61,775 nucleotides of DNA from an uncultured bacterium (GTDB lineage: Bacteria; Cyanobacteriota; Vampirovibrionia; Gastranaerophilales; Gastranaerophilaceae), in assembly GCA_902765215.1 (NCBI GenBank), contig CACWZA010000009.1:1-61775 (forward strand), given 5' to 3'. Numbering within the stretch: position 1 is the stretch's first letter; every line of letters begins with the position of its first letter. The notes below the pieces were generated by a model that was given only the letters and a program-made list of their open reading frames with translations, was not told the DNA's origin and did no database searches. A program made the translations under genes and the position numbers. Positions 25,801 through 40,800 of the stretch are shown piece after piece.

Positions 25801-28800
25801 TAAATGACGGTGAAGTCAATTATGATAATACTGTTGAAACAACAGGTGTTTCTACAAGAGAATGGGATATTACAAACACAGGCAGAATTAATACCAGAAA
25901 TGGTGCGATTTTCAGAGATTTGAAAATGGTGAATGAAGGGACGAATGATGCTTCTAATCCGGGGATGGTTATAGGTGCTCCTATTTCAGGTTCATCAGAT
26001 ACAAAAGGTACAAAAACAAACTTTGAAAATGTGACTTTGAGAAATAATTCGGATGACGGATATATATCTATATATGGTACTCTCAGTTTTCTGAGAGGTT
26101 CCAGAATTGAGGCACACAGAGGTACGGTTGCTGTATCGGGAACTATTGACGCAAAAACCGGTGCAACAACACCTACTACTATTCAGATAGATGATGGTGC
26201 AACGTTCATCTTAGGTTCAGGTGCCATTATATCAGGCGGCGATACCGATCAGGCGAATATTGACTGGTTAATTGGTGCAGGTTCCGTATTAGAGGAAGGA
26301 ATAAGAGAAAGAACGAACGGTCTTATTCTCGGCAAAGGTGATGCCTGGAGCGGTAGGATTAATTTGTCAAATGCGACAATTCTTACATTACTTACTGATT
26401 ATGTTGATGTTGACGGAACTGCAAATACGTTGAAAATGGGTTTGGATATGCTTACATCTGATGATCCTAATACTACGTTTAGAAACAAAGGTGCAAGTAT
26501 CCAAATCACTGATTCAAACAGCGGGTATGGCGGTATATACGATCAGACAAAAGGTGAATTAACATCAACATCTGTTAATTTGTTTACCGGTGAAAAGAGG
26601 TTTACCGGTGAAAATACTACTGATAAGGTTGCAAAAGTAAATATACATGATGATGCATCATCATTTTCATTTACCGATTTGCGACTTATGGATAATGCTC
26701 TTGCAACCGTCAGATCAATGGGTGGTACAATAAAAACTGGTGTTGCATATTTTGACGGTTCAAATTCAAGATTATTATTTGAATCTTACGGTCCTAATGC
26801 AACTTATAATTTTACCCCTACATCATGGAATAAGCAGTCAGGTGGAGTAATAGGTTCAAACTTGTTATTTATTGCGGGGTATAGTTCTACAGATCTCGCT
26901 AAAGTTGTATTGAATTCTGCAGATTCTTCATATATCGGACCAAAAATGGGCTTTGAGAATGTTGTTATAGATTTACATCAGGATGCTACTCCTTCTTATA
27001 ACAAATACATATTCTCATCTTTGTATATAACGGATTCGCTGAATGACAGCATAAAAACTTCCCAAAATATTGATGATTATACTCCTATGGTTGGTTATCC
27101 TAGTGCTATTAATATTCTTGGAAAGAACAGAATTGATGTGGTTCTTGACTTTAATGTATCAAGTAAAAAGATTGACAGCTTATATATTAATAATTCAGGG
27201 TTAATTAATAGAACAGGGCAGGTATCTCTTACAGATAATGCAGTAATCAATGTTAAGGAAATTAAGTTCTATGATTATCAGGGTGCAGGCTCAAAAACAG
27301 GTGAATTAGAAATATTAAGTATCCCTGATAACAGTAATGTTTTACTGACAATTCAAAAATCTGTTTGGGATCCTATAAAAGGTGATGACTATAAAGAACC
27401 TGATGTTGATTGGGATGAAATTCTTAACGTAGTTGAATATGAAGTCAGAAAAACAGTTAATAGCAGTGGTTTGGCATCATATAAACTTTGGTACAACTTT
27501 AACAGTACTCAGGATTTGTTAGCTCAGTGGAGTAAGTGGTCTGTTTTCGATGATGTTGGTGTTACTAAGAAAACATTTAATTTTACATCAGAAGATGATA
27601 CACAAGAATATATGATGTCCGAAGATACAGGGACACCTTCTAATGCGTACCCGCTCTTTATTTTGGGGCAAAATAAAGAGAAAAATATTATCAATGCAAA
27701 CGGACACAGAATGTTTGACATAGTTAATGGTGAAAATGACCAAGGCGGTATTGATCTCACTATTGATACTGTTACGATTAAAAATGCATCCGGCAGCACT
27801 TCAGGTATAATTGCGGATGTAAATATTACTCCTACTGTAGGAACAGAAAACTTTAAAATTAAAAATTCGATAGTTCAGGCAAATACGGTTAACGCTAATA
27901 CACCTGTTAAGGGTGGTTTGATTGCAGTAAATAGCGGTAATGTTCATTTGACCAATACTACCTTTAAGAATAACACAATTCAAGCTCAGACTGCAGGTGC
28001 TGTTCAGGGTGGTGTTATTTATGTGGGTAATAATGCTACTGCAAACTTAACCCTTACAAATGTATCTTTTGAAGGAAACAAGGCAATTTCTGCAAATAAC
28101 TACGGTATGGGTGCCGCTATATACACTGCGAAAGATATTACCATTGAAGCAGACAGGGGCATATCTTCATTTAGCGGTAATGAAGGTAATTATATAACAA
28201 CAACAAACAATGCTATTTATGTAGAAACTACTCCTGAAGGAATCGCTCCTAAACTTACATTGAACGCACATGATGGCGGTTATATTCAGTTTGCGGATTC
28301 AATCGAAGGTGGTTCATCAGGTTATCAACAAACGATTAGACATATATTCCCTATTGAATTGATAGGTACAGGACGATATACATTTGGCGATTTGGTCGGG
28401 GCACAAATATCTAATACTGCTACTTTTGCAGTTATATCTATTGATGGTCATGCAACAAGATATTCAACATTCTCGTTGATTGATAGTGCTGATTTGACAT
28501 TGAGTTCTGCAACAATACAGGAATCAGGTAAAAAAGCTGATAATGTTTCTGCAGTAGCAATTACGCTTGATGAGTCTGCTGCTAAACTTGAAGCTTCTAC
28601 TTTCAGAAATAACTTCGGTGGTGCAATTGCCACATCGAATGGTTCCAGGTTAACCTTTAGCGGTAAGAATACCTTCAGAGATAACGCTATAGAAGTTAGC
28701 GGTACGGTAATGGGTGCTGCTATAAGAGCAATTGCAACTACTTTTGTTGATGAACTTGCAGGTACATTTGCAGATAACTATGTGAAAACATCTTCAAATA

Positions 28801-31800
28801 TTGCTGTAGGTGGTGCTATATATATTAATCAAGGGTATACTGAACCTGTTATATCTGCATCATTTACAGGTAACTATGCTCAGGCAGATACTGATGGTAC
28901 TGCATTAGGTGGTGCAATATATTCTGATACTTCATTCACAATCAGAACAAGTACTGCTAACCCTGATATCAGATATAGTGGTAACTATGTTGAAACATCA
29001 AGTAAAGTAAATAACGCAATCTTCCTTGCAAATGGTGCAAATCTTACCTTAGATGCAAGTTCAGGTACAATTACTTTTGATGATACTATTGACGGTGGTT
29101 CCGTGAGTTCGACTTATGATGTTGCTTATGATGGTCAGTATAATATAAATGTTACCGGTGATTCTTCAAGAAGTGAAGTACATTTCAACAACGAAGTTAA
29201 GAATGCAAATATTTCCGTAGATACTGCTACATTGTTTGTTACAGGTAATTATTATGTTGATACTCAGGGTGTTCTTCATGCTACAGACTTGTTGCACACT
29301 TACGATACTAACGGGTATTCAAGTCTTTCTGTCAATGGAGGCGGTACAGTTCAACTCGATGGTATTGATTTACACTATGCTTATGAAAGATTATCTGCAG
29401 ATCTTAATGATTCTAATATGATCATTAAAAACTCAAATATTTACTTAACTGATTCAGTTGAAAATGGAAACCCTGTTATTGAAACATTATCTTTGGGTGC
29501 TTTGTCATCTGATTCCGTATCAACATATTTCATAGACTTTGTCTTCAAACCTGAAGGGGATGTTCAAAATGATAAATTTGATGTTTCAGGTTTATCAAAT
29601 GCTTCTATGAAATTGGATATCAAATGGACATTAAATGATCCTGAAGATGTTGTTTCAGGTTTCTATGATATTGTTCCGATAGGTACCGGGGTAAAATTAT
29701 CTTTAACTCAGTCAACACAGGAAAAATTCTGGGAATATTCTCTTGCAACAGTTGGTTCTACTGTTCAGTATGATAAGTATATCGGTTACAGAAGAGTTCG
29801 TGTACCTACTGATGCTGAACATAAACATCAGGTTGAAATTTATGATGAAAAATATGATACTTTGCGTGAAGTAAGTATATATTCAGGTGAAGGTTCAGAG
29901 TTGCGTTCATTCAATTTCACTGCTGAGCCTGATGAAGAATATGTATTATTCTCTAATTTATATTTAGATGATAATAAATATCCTTCAACAGGTATATTGA
30001 ATATTAATGGCGGACTCGGCGGTTCTACCGATATTGATACTATCACCGGTAAAACAGTTGACCCTATGACCGGTGCTGATGTCAACTATGCAATGTATAA
30101 GATTCAAAATAACGCAGGTGTTACTGTTAATATTAATAATGTAACCATCAAAGATGTTGGTGCATATCTTGATACATCATCATCTGTTGCGTATGTTAAC
30201 GACAAGACTGCTAAATTGAACCTTACAAATGTTATTTTGCAGGATAACTTGCAATATGCAATCCGTAACCTTTCAGGTCAGGTTACTTTCAACGGGGTAA
30301 AGGTGCTCGCTGCAACTGTTCCTACTACTGACCTTGTATTCAACGAAATAAGAAACGAATCTGTTATTATAAATGAGGGTGAAACAAATCCGACTCCGGG
30401 TATGGTATTTAACGGAAGTACTTATGATAACCTCTTCGAAACCAGAGTAACAAACTCAGGATACTTACAGGCTATCGGTAAAAACACCTTCAAATCAAAA
30501 ATTGCAAACACAGGTACTATCCAATTCTCAGGTACTACAAACTTTGAAGGTACTGAAGATAGCCCTGTAGAAATTTCAGTCGGTTCAGGCGGTTCTACTG
30601 CTAACGGTACAATTAATATGGTTACTGATGTATTTAACCTTGGTAATTATTCAACAGTTTCTGCAAACCAAAACCTCAATATAGGTACTTCTGATAACCC
30701 TAACACAACAGTTAACCTTATCGGCGGTACAATGAATCTTGATGCGAAAGATAAATGGTATGGTGTTGTTAACCTTAATAACGAAGAATCTGAAATCAGA
30801 TATACAGGTTTGTCTGAAGAAAATAGCATATTCGGTGAAGACGGTAAACTTAACAGAGGTTTGTTAAGAGCAACAGAAGGTAAGATTACTCTTGCTGCTC
30901 CGACTGACCCTACTGCACCTAAGAATCCTGTATTGTACGTTGTAGGTACAGACGAAATACGCGACGATATTGTATGGACAATAGGTACTGCAACAACTCT
31001 GCATATTATGGATCACCCGACAAGTGAATCAAGTATGGGTTTTGATTTCGCTACGGATTCATGGGTTGGCAGCGTTGTTCTTGAAAGATCTTATTTAAGA
31101 TTAGAATCTACTGATCCTGCACTTCAAACGGTTATTTTAGACAGACAAAATATGCTCACTTCTTGGCCGGAAGACAGTAATGAAGCAACTTTACATAATA
31201 CGGGTGTTGATCTTATTTTGACTGCACCTCAGGCATATAATGGTACATACTTCCAGACTGCAGGTACGCTTACTGTTGGTACGGGTGCTAACTTCTTCGG
31301 TGAAGATTCAGTTAAACAAATCGATGCCGGAACTGTAGATGTATCTCGTTCGGGTGAAGTTGATTTCAAAAATGTTATTCTTGGTGATAATACCCTTATG
31401 ACTGTTTCCGCTAGAGGCGGTGACATCAATTCTGATGTTATCACCAGATTTGACGGTGCAGGTGCTGAAGCAAAATTCTATATGAGTGCCGATGCTGATG
31501 AAAATGATCAATATACTTTGTACCATATAGAAGGTGTTAACAGAAATACAATTACAGTCGGGGATGCTACAACAACTCTGCCTACAACTGTTATTCTCGG
31601 TTATAATGCCGCTAAAAATGCTTACAGCTTTATCGGTAACACAATCTATGCTTTTGAAAAAGCAATAGTTGATTTGACTCAGGATACAGATCATAACAAC
31701 GGTTTGAATTTGTACAGAATGTCATCTGTATCTGTTAACGATGATGATGTTATATTCAAAATAGATGTTGATTTGACATCTGATGAAACAGTCATATCAG

Positions 31801-34800
31801 ACAGATTTAACTTTGATACAGCACCTATTAGTGGTGAAGCTCAAACTCTGAATATTCAGATTAAAGATTTGAAGAATATGAGACCTACTAATCCTGTTAA
31901 CAAAGTTATTCAAATAATTACTACAACAGGTCCTGCAAATATGTATCAGTTGTCTTTAGATAAGATTCCTGCAAAAGACAAACACTGGACATTTGATGAT
32001 TATAGTACAGGTACTGTTGATTGGGATACATACAGCGGTACAAAAGATTTAGATTTATATACAACAACATCTGAAAATGACTCTATTATCATTGTTTGTG
32101 ATCCAAAAGACACATTGAGAATGATAAATATGGCGCAAAATTCAAGAGTCAGAAACTTCAACTTTACTGATGCAGAGCAAACACAAACATATATATTGAG
32201 TGATAATACAGGAATGACTGCAGCGGGCGAAATGAATGTTAATGGTCTTAATATGGATACGAACATCATTGATGCTAAAAACGAACATGTTATAGAGTAT
32301 GATCCTGTTACCCACAAACCTATTTCTGAGGAAACAGTACAATACACTATGTTTAACATTGATGCTTTCGTTGCAACTTTGAACATCAGAAATGTTACCA
32401 TCAAAAATGCCCAGGTTGGTGATGATACAGATGCTTCTCAGGAAGGGGCAAGAGGAAGTTCAAAAGCTTCTGCTATTTACAATGTCATCGGTACAGTTAA
32501 CTTAGATAATGTTAAATTCTCTAATAATGAAGGTAATGCATTATATAATGCAGGTTCTGCAAGATTAACAGGTGTTGTATTTGATGCATCTTCTACCGCA
32601 GCAGACGGTAACGCAATCTTTAACTCAGGTTCTATGGATATTACCGACAATGAAGCAAAATCAGGGAACAGATTCTCTGTTAATATTGTCAATGACGGAG
32701 TCTTGAGCTTAAGACCGGATTCAAACATGACATTGGATCAGCAGGCTATCTTAACAATCGGTCCGGAATCTGCAAATGCAAAATTCAATACTTACGGCGG
32801 AAGTAGATTAAGAATGGGTCAGGATGCTTCAATAGATATTCAAAAAGGTGAAATGTCTGTTAATGGCTCTATTCAGGGTGCATCTGAAAATTCCTTCGGT
32901 ACTATTAATATTAACAGCGGAGCAGCATTATCCTTCGGTAACGGTTCTGTGCTGAATGAAAAAATCAAACTCAATGTCGGCGGCGCTCTGAATGTTACAA
33001 ATAACTATATCGATGAACAAGAATATGGTTCTATATATTATGGTGTAATCCTTTCTGAAGGTGACACTCTTGTTAATGACGGTATCAGCGGTACTTCTGC
33101 AGGTTCTCTTAACCTCGGTGATAACGGTGTTATTTCAATAAGAACCGGACTGAACAATGAAGAAAGTTATACAATAGAAAACAGTGAATTTATATCAAGA
33201 GAAACTGGCAGACTGTATAACGGTGTTAAAGGTCAGGATATGGGTATTGCCCTGACAATTGCTTCTGATGAAGCGGCTGCTTTCGCAGGTAGATATATTC
33301 AATACGGTAACAAAGCTCATTTGACACTCGACGGAAAAACTAACCCAATGGCAAAATTATTTGCAGGGGATAAATATATTGAAGAAGGCTCAACGCTCGA
33401 TGTATATTCTGATACTCTTGATTATTCAAAAGTACGCTTGGGCAACAGTGCAAGATATACTCATTATTCTTTACTTGATAATGGCGGTAATATTACAAAC
33501 AACTTGTTCTCCTTCAATTCAACTGATGCCCGTGCAACGTTCACTAAAGATGAAGAAGATTCGTCAATAGAAACGGTTAATTATACATTGTACTCAATTA
33601 ACCCTAGTACACTTGCTAATTCTACAAACTACATAACAATGAAGTATGCTAATGTTAAGTTGGCTGACAGTAACTATGCAATAGGTGCTGACGGAGCATC
33701 AATTTACTATACATTTGATAATTCATTTGTAAATGTTTCTTCTCTGCCTGATGACGACACTACTTCAGGTTCAAGTGTTGAGCCGTTGGAGCCTGCTACA
33801 TATACAAATTACAAATTTAAATACTTCAAGACTATTGATTCTACTTTTGCAATCGATGTAAACCTTGAAAATAATACTGCTGATACATTTGATGTAACAG
33901 GCGGTACTGCTGATGGTGTATTGACAATCAGCAAAGTTAACTTTGAAAATATGAGTGAAAAATCAAAAGGTATTATTCAAATTATCAAGGGCGGCAGTAA
34001 CAGATTCTACTTAAATATTGATGCTGTTACTGATGAATGGACATACGATATTGACCCTGATACAAAAACGGTTTATAACGATTCTTATCTCGGTACTAAA
34101 GCAGTTCAATTAGCAAAAACCGATTATGATAATGACAGTATTGAGATTGTAAACGATCAGCTCGATACTTTGGCTACAATTAATCAGTATGATACTTCCG
34201 GTGATGCTGATAATAACAGATATTTCTTATTCAGAGGTGATACTGCTCAGGTTTATAATTGTATTGATAATACAGGTGTTACGGCTCCGGGTGTTCTGAA
34301 TGTTACCGGTCGTGCCGCTCTTGATAGTGGTATAGATACAATTGACGGTGCAATCTATGCAATCGATCCTGAAACAAAACAACCTACTACTGAAATTATC
34401 GGTAACTATTCATTGTTTGAAGTTACTGATCCTGCAGGTGAGTTAATCGTTTCTAATGTATTAATCAAAAATGCAGGTTTAATCACAGGTAAAGGTTCTT
34501 CTGTTGTATACATTGATAATGGCGGTACCGCTACTTTTGAAAAAGTTATTTTTGATAAGAACAAAGGTTCTGCTATCTTTAACAAGCAAGGTACTTTGAC
34601 ATTGAAAAATGTTGAATTTATTGCACCTGCTACAGAAGACGATCCTCCTAACTCAATTACTAACTCAGGTGAAATTATAACTGATGGTACATTAAATACT
34701 TTTGCTACCCAGATTACAAACAACGATGGTGGTATAATCACTCTCGGTGGTGAAAGTAATGTATTTAATATTGAATATATTATTAACAACGGCACAGGTG

Positions 34801-37800
34801 AAATAAACTTCAAAGGCAGAAGTGATGCTGTTAGAGGTATTTCAGGTACAGGTGTTGTAAACTTCGTTGGTGAAGCTACAAATCCTTCAACAACGCTGGT
34901 ATACGGAACTATTAATGAAAGTTTGGCTGTTAATGTTCAGGATAATTCTAATGTTAAACTTAAAGAAGGCGGTATTCTGAATCTGAATGCATCTTCAGGC
35001 GGAGTCGCAGTAGCAGATACCTGGACAACAGACGGTGCTGTTATCATCGACGGCGGTACCTTGAACTATAACGGACTTACCGCGAACGGCTATTTGACTT
35101 CTACTATTAACGGCGGTTATCTGAATGTATTGTCGGGTGATTTCAATCTCGTTGGTATTTCGCCTACTGCAGAGGGAGATCTTAAAGAAGAAGTTCATGT
35201 TACAATTAACAGCGGCGCTACCTTTACAACCACAGGCGCAGAAAAAGTTGTATTTGATTCTGCAACTGCATTACAAGATACCCTTTATGCCGGTGCTAAC
35301 TTAGTTCTGCAGGAAAACTCAGGACTTAAGTTCAGAGGTGTAAACTTTATCAACACTGACGGCAGAGCAACAATTGATGTTGTAACTTTCGGCAATGATG
35401 ATCAGGTTACAAGTGACTCTCCGACAACTGAAATTGAAAACGCAGGTGTTGATATTAACATTACAGGTAATGAAGCAAACTACTTAGGTTTGTATACTCA
35501 AACTGTTGATAAAACTACAACCGTTTCAAAAACAGGTATTATATTTGGCGGTGTTAAAAATATCTTAAGAGGTAATATGTACATTACTACACCAACTACG
35601 GCAACTGATATGGAAGTTGTTGATGAGTCCGGTGCGGTTACAACAGAATCTGTTGAAGGTATATATTATTCTAATGTATTGTTGGGTACCAATGTTAAAT
35701 TCGGTAACTATAGTGTTACCGCAAACGGTGGTAAAATCGTAGGCAGTAAGACTACAACAACAGGTGAAACAGTTCCGGGTACTATTGCATTCACAGGTTC
35801 AGGTGCTACTGCAGGATTCTACAAAGATCCTTCAGCACTTCAGCTTGAATTTGTAAGATATGAATTAGCAACCGATGTTTCAAGATTCGGCAGCCTTAAC
35901 ACTATTGTGTTCCAGGATGCTCTTGTTACATTAACTAATGCTGAACCTGTTGACCCTTCAATTACACCTCCTCCAACCTTCAATACATATAACTACACAG
36001 GGGATACTTTATATCACTTCAAAAATTCTTGGATTAATTTGACAGACAGTCAAAACTGGCCAAACAGTGCGTTTGAACCTGGCTTGACATATTCTGCAGA
36101 TGTTTATAACTTCAACAAGGTAATCTTTGAAGATGATCCTAGCCCTAGCGTGAAATTCGCTATCGATGTTGATTGTGAAAACAGACAATTTGATACAATT
36201 CATATCAATTCACCAGAATCAAGAGGTACAATATATATTGATGCTATCAACTGGGTTACTGACCCTCCTATCGATGACGGTCAGGCTACTCCTGGGGTAT
36301 TGAGAATTTTATACGCAAGAAATGATAATGTTCAATTAGCTCTCGGGTTCAGCAAAACTTGGGAATTCACCCTTGATAATAAATATACTGATGAATCAGG
36401 TAATATTGTTGCTATCTGGAACGGCTACTTAGGAAGTAAAACACTTAAGATTGGCGACAGCCCTGAAGGTACACATAACGACTCACTTGACTTCGATTAT
36501 GTAAGAAGTGACTTGTTAAAAGCAGTTAACAACAGAGTTGTTACTACAGCTCAAACAAGAACCTTCACCTTCGTTGATCCTGAAGGCGGTTCAGGTGGTG
36601 ACGATCCGTCTGGCCCTGCAACTGAAAAAGAATACAAAATGATTGATAACTCAGAAGTTTCTGCAGGCGGTCAGTTCTTTATCATTGGTGATTCATCATT
36701 AGAATCAGGCGAAAACCCTGGCTCAATCATCAACGCAATGGGTAATTACTCATTATTCAACATGGTTAACAACACTAAGATGGTTGTTAGTGATGTTACT
36801 TTCCAAAACGCAAAATTAGTTGTTGATCCTTCTAATGATAAACTTGCTAAGAATGCATCAGTATTTGATATCAGTGGTGCTAACAATGATGTTACATTGA
36901 CAAATGTTGCATTCAAGAATAACGAAGGTGTTGCTCTCTATAACGCGGCATCTGTTAAAATGTCTGATGTTAAATTCAGAAAATCAGGCAGTGACACAAC
37001 TTCTAACAGAATTGAAAACAGAAGTACAATTGATGCTACTGAAGGTACTAACGAATTTGAAACTAATATTGACAATAAAAACAACGGTAAGATTACTGTC
37101 GGTTCAACATCTTCTATTTCAGGTAATATAGATAACGAAGGTTCCTTCTATGTTGGCGGAAGCACTACTGTATCAGGTGCTGTTGATAACAAACGTGATT
37201 TAAGATTTACAGATACAGTTTCTGTTTCAGGTGTTATTACAAACGAAGAAAGCGGTGATTTAAGATTTACAGCTCCTGAAGCTGCAGCTGATGTTGTAAC
37301 TGTTCGTGGAAATATCAACAATGCCGGTCAAATTAATTTAGAATCCGGCGCATCAATGAAATTAAATGCAGAAATTGTTCAAACAGGTGAAAACGGTATT
37401 ATTAATATTAAGAGTAGTGCGTCAGCAACTCCTGGTGCAACAACAGGTGCAATGGTTGAAATTGGTGCCGGTGGTAAAATTGGCAAAGACAATAAGATAA
37501 AACTTGAAAAATATGCAGATCCTGTTGGCGGAACATCAATAGTATCTACTATGACAGTTAATCAGGGTATTTTAGAACTTGATTCTGCTGATGTTATTGA
37601 CGGCCAAATCATTATGGGTGATGCTTCAGGTACAATCCTTCCTGAAGATGATGCAAGTGTCATCAACTTCTATGGTGCAAGCACTACAACTGATGAAAAA
37701 TATGTATTTGAAGCTACTGCAGGTACCTTCAACTTAGAAGACGGTGTATTCAAACTCAATGAATCTGATACCGTTGATGATGCTGTTAAGTTCCATTTAA

Positions 37801-40800
37801 CAAAAGGTCAGTTTGAAGCAGCAAATCTTGCTCCTATGCTGTTGGCTATAGATGATGAATGGAGACCTGATGCTAAGATTGTTCTTACAGGTACTTCTGA
37901 AATCGATATTAATACAGGTTTGAACACAGATTCAGCATTGTTGTTGTCAACAAAAGATCAGTTAAAAGGTTCTGAAACAACAGCCTTCACTAACAAGGGT
38001 GTTGAAATAACCATTACTGCTGATAACAAGTCATTTAAAGGTACATATACTCAGGAAGCTGAACCGACAGGTACTATTACTCCTGTAACACCTTCATTGA
38101 CTGTTACTACTGACGGTTATGTATTTGATGGTGTAAAAGAAATTAATTCAGGTTCAGTAAAAATTGAAACTTTAGGTAATATATATTATAAGAGCTTCTC
38201 ACTTGGTGGTGATGCTACAAATAAAGTTACTTTTGAAAACTACTCAGCAGGCGGTACAATTGACAAAGATGTGCTTGCTTTCAACGGTACAGGTGCAGTA
38301 GCAACCTTCGGTTCATCTCTTGAAGATACAAATGCTAATTATATACTCGGAGAACTTGAAGGCGGTACTGATGCTAACAAGATGGTCTTCCAAAATTCAA
38401 ATGTTGACCTTCAGTTCATAGACTACTCACTTGTTGGCGCACTTCAGTTTGAAGATTCTGTTGTAAGCTTATTAACAGATATTGATGGTGTTAAATATAA
38501 TGCGTACACCTTCAATACATTGACTAATAAAGGTACTACATCATATAAGATTGATGTTAACGCAGAAGGATTTGCTCCTGAAGACAGTTCAGGCGGCGGT
38601 ACGCCTCCATCTGTAGGCTCAGGCTTGGCAGATACAATTATTGTTGATCCGTTGACTTCTACAGGTAATGTTGTTATTTCTGAAATTAACTTCAGCGGTA
38701 CTCCTGATCAACATACAACAGGAAAAATCCAAATTCTTACTCAGGCAACTCCTGATCAGGCACTCCAGTTGACAGGTGATGCTAAGAGTCTGCAATGGGA
38801 ATACACACTTGAAAAATATCATACAACAGGAAGTGTTGTTTCTATTAATTATACTGACTTCTTAGGTGTTAAAGGTATACAGACAGGTAAGTATGCTGAT
38901 ACTTCCGCTGCTGATGACAGTATAGTTCTTTATGACAAAGCTGTTGATGATGTATTAAGAACAATCAACATGTACGATGTTGATCCTACATATACAAGAT
39001 TCTTCACAATGACTGATGAAGGTGAAGGCGGTGGCGGCGGCAGCGATCCGGGTACTGCTACTCCGACATACATACTGAAGAAGAATTCAGGTGTCACTGC
39101 TGCAGGTACATTCAATGTTGTTGGTGCTGAAATCACAGGCGAAGGCCCTGTTGAAGAAGATCAACTGGCAGTTATCGATGCTGCAAGCACATATTCATTA
39201 TTCCAGGTTGCTAACCCTGAAACTCAGCTTAATATTTCAGGTGTGAAGATAATGAATGCACTTAATGTTGATGATGATAAGAACCCTATAAATGCATCAG
39301 TTCTTTACATCACTGCAACTAATTCAGATACTACTCTTACAAATGTCATGTTGTCCGGTAACGCAGGTAATGCTGTTTATAACGAAGGTTCACTGACATT
39401 CAATAATGTAACGGTTTCACGTGGTAATGCGGTCAGACCAAATTCTGTTGAAAACGCAGGTATTATGACAATGAAAGGTACCAATGTTATTGACAGTGCA
39501 CTTGCAAATGATGACGGCGGACAAATATCAATATATGATACAACAACCTTCAACGGTGCTGTTACAAACGCAGGCAACATCGCTATAATGGCTGATCCAA
39601 GCTCTTCTACTCAGGGCGGTGAGCCTGCAGCTACAAGCGTTATATTTAATGTTGTTAATAACTCAGGTTCTATCAGTACTGACAGTGGTACAACAGAATT
39701 TAAAGGTGTTGTAACAAACACAGGTTCTGTATCTCTCGGTTCTGATGATATTATTTCAGCTGCCTTCGGCGGTGAGGGTACATTGTTAGTATTCGCTAAC
39801 CCTGATGGTGAAAGTACTGACCCTGATCAACCTTCTACTAAGGTTTCTGTAAATACAGGCGGTAATATTGCACAGGAAGTTCAATTAACTGTTCATGGCG
39901 TTGGTGAACTTTCAATTGCCGGTGGTACAGTAAATGTTAATCAGGGGGATTCTTGGCTTGGTATTATTGAAATGACTGCGGCAAGTGAAGGCGGTGAATC
40001 TACAACAAGTTCAACTACTTTGAATTACTATGATTTAACTTCAAATGGTAAAATACTTGCTACAGAAGGTAATGTAAATATCTACTCAGGCGTTTTGACC
40101 GTAATGGGTACTGATACATTTGACGATGCCGTAAATGTTAATATTGCTACAGAAGGTAAATTAACTCTTAACGGTGTAACCGATAGTGCAACTCAATCTG
40201 AAGTTGTATTGAGTTCAGGTGATATTTACGCAGGTAAGATTGAATTAATAGGCAGCCATTTAACAATAGATGTAAACTTATCACCAACTGGTGAATTTGC
40301 ATTGGATACTGATGATAAGATTGTTTCTGACAGCGCTGAAGCAACTATCCTTGATAACAAAGGTATGACCTTGTATGTAACAGCTGATGAATCTAACTTT
40401 GGCGGTACATACACTCAACTTCAGGGTGAAAGAGCTGTTGGCGACAGAATGGTTCAGAAAGATGCTAAGTTAATCATTTATGCAAACGGCTATAATGACA
40501 AATACGGTGTATTAGGCGGTCAAAAATATATTTCAAACGGCGATGCAACTGTATACAGTCTTGAAGATATTAACTATGGCGGATTTATTGTTGGTGCTAA
40601 ATCAGAAACTATTTCAGATCCTGTAGCATTCTATAACTATTCAACAGGCGGTACTGTTGATCCTTCCGTTGTGAAATTTGGTGCAAGCTCAGGCGGTGCA
40701 ACTGCTACATTCGGAACTGTTACTCCGGGTACTCGTGCAAATTATAACTTATCTCCATTCCGTTCAGATGAACCGGGTACTGTTATATTTGAAGATTCTG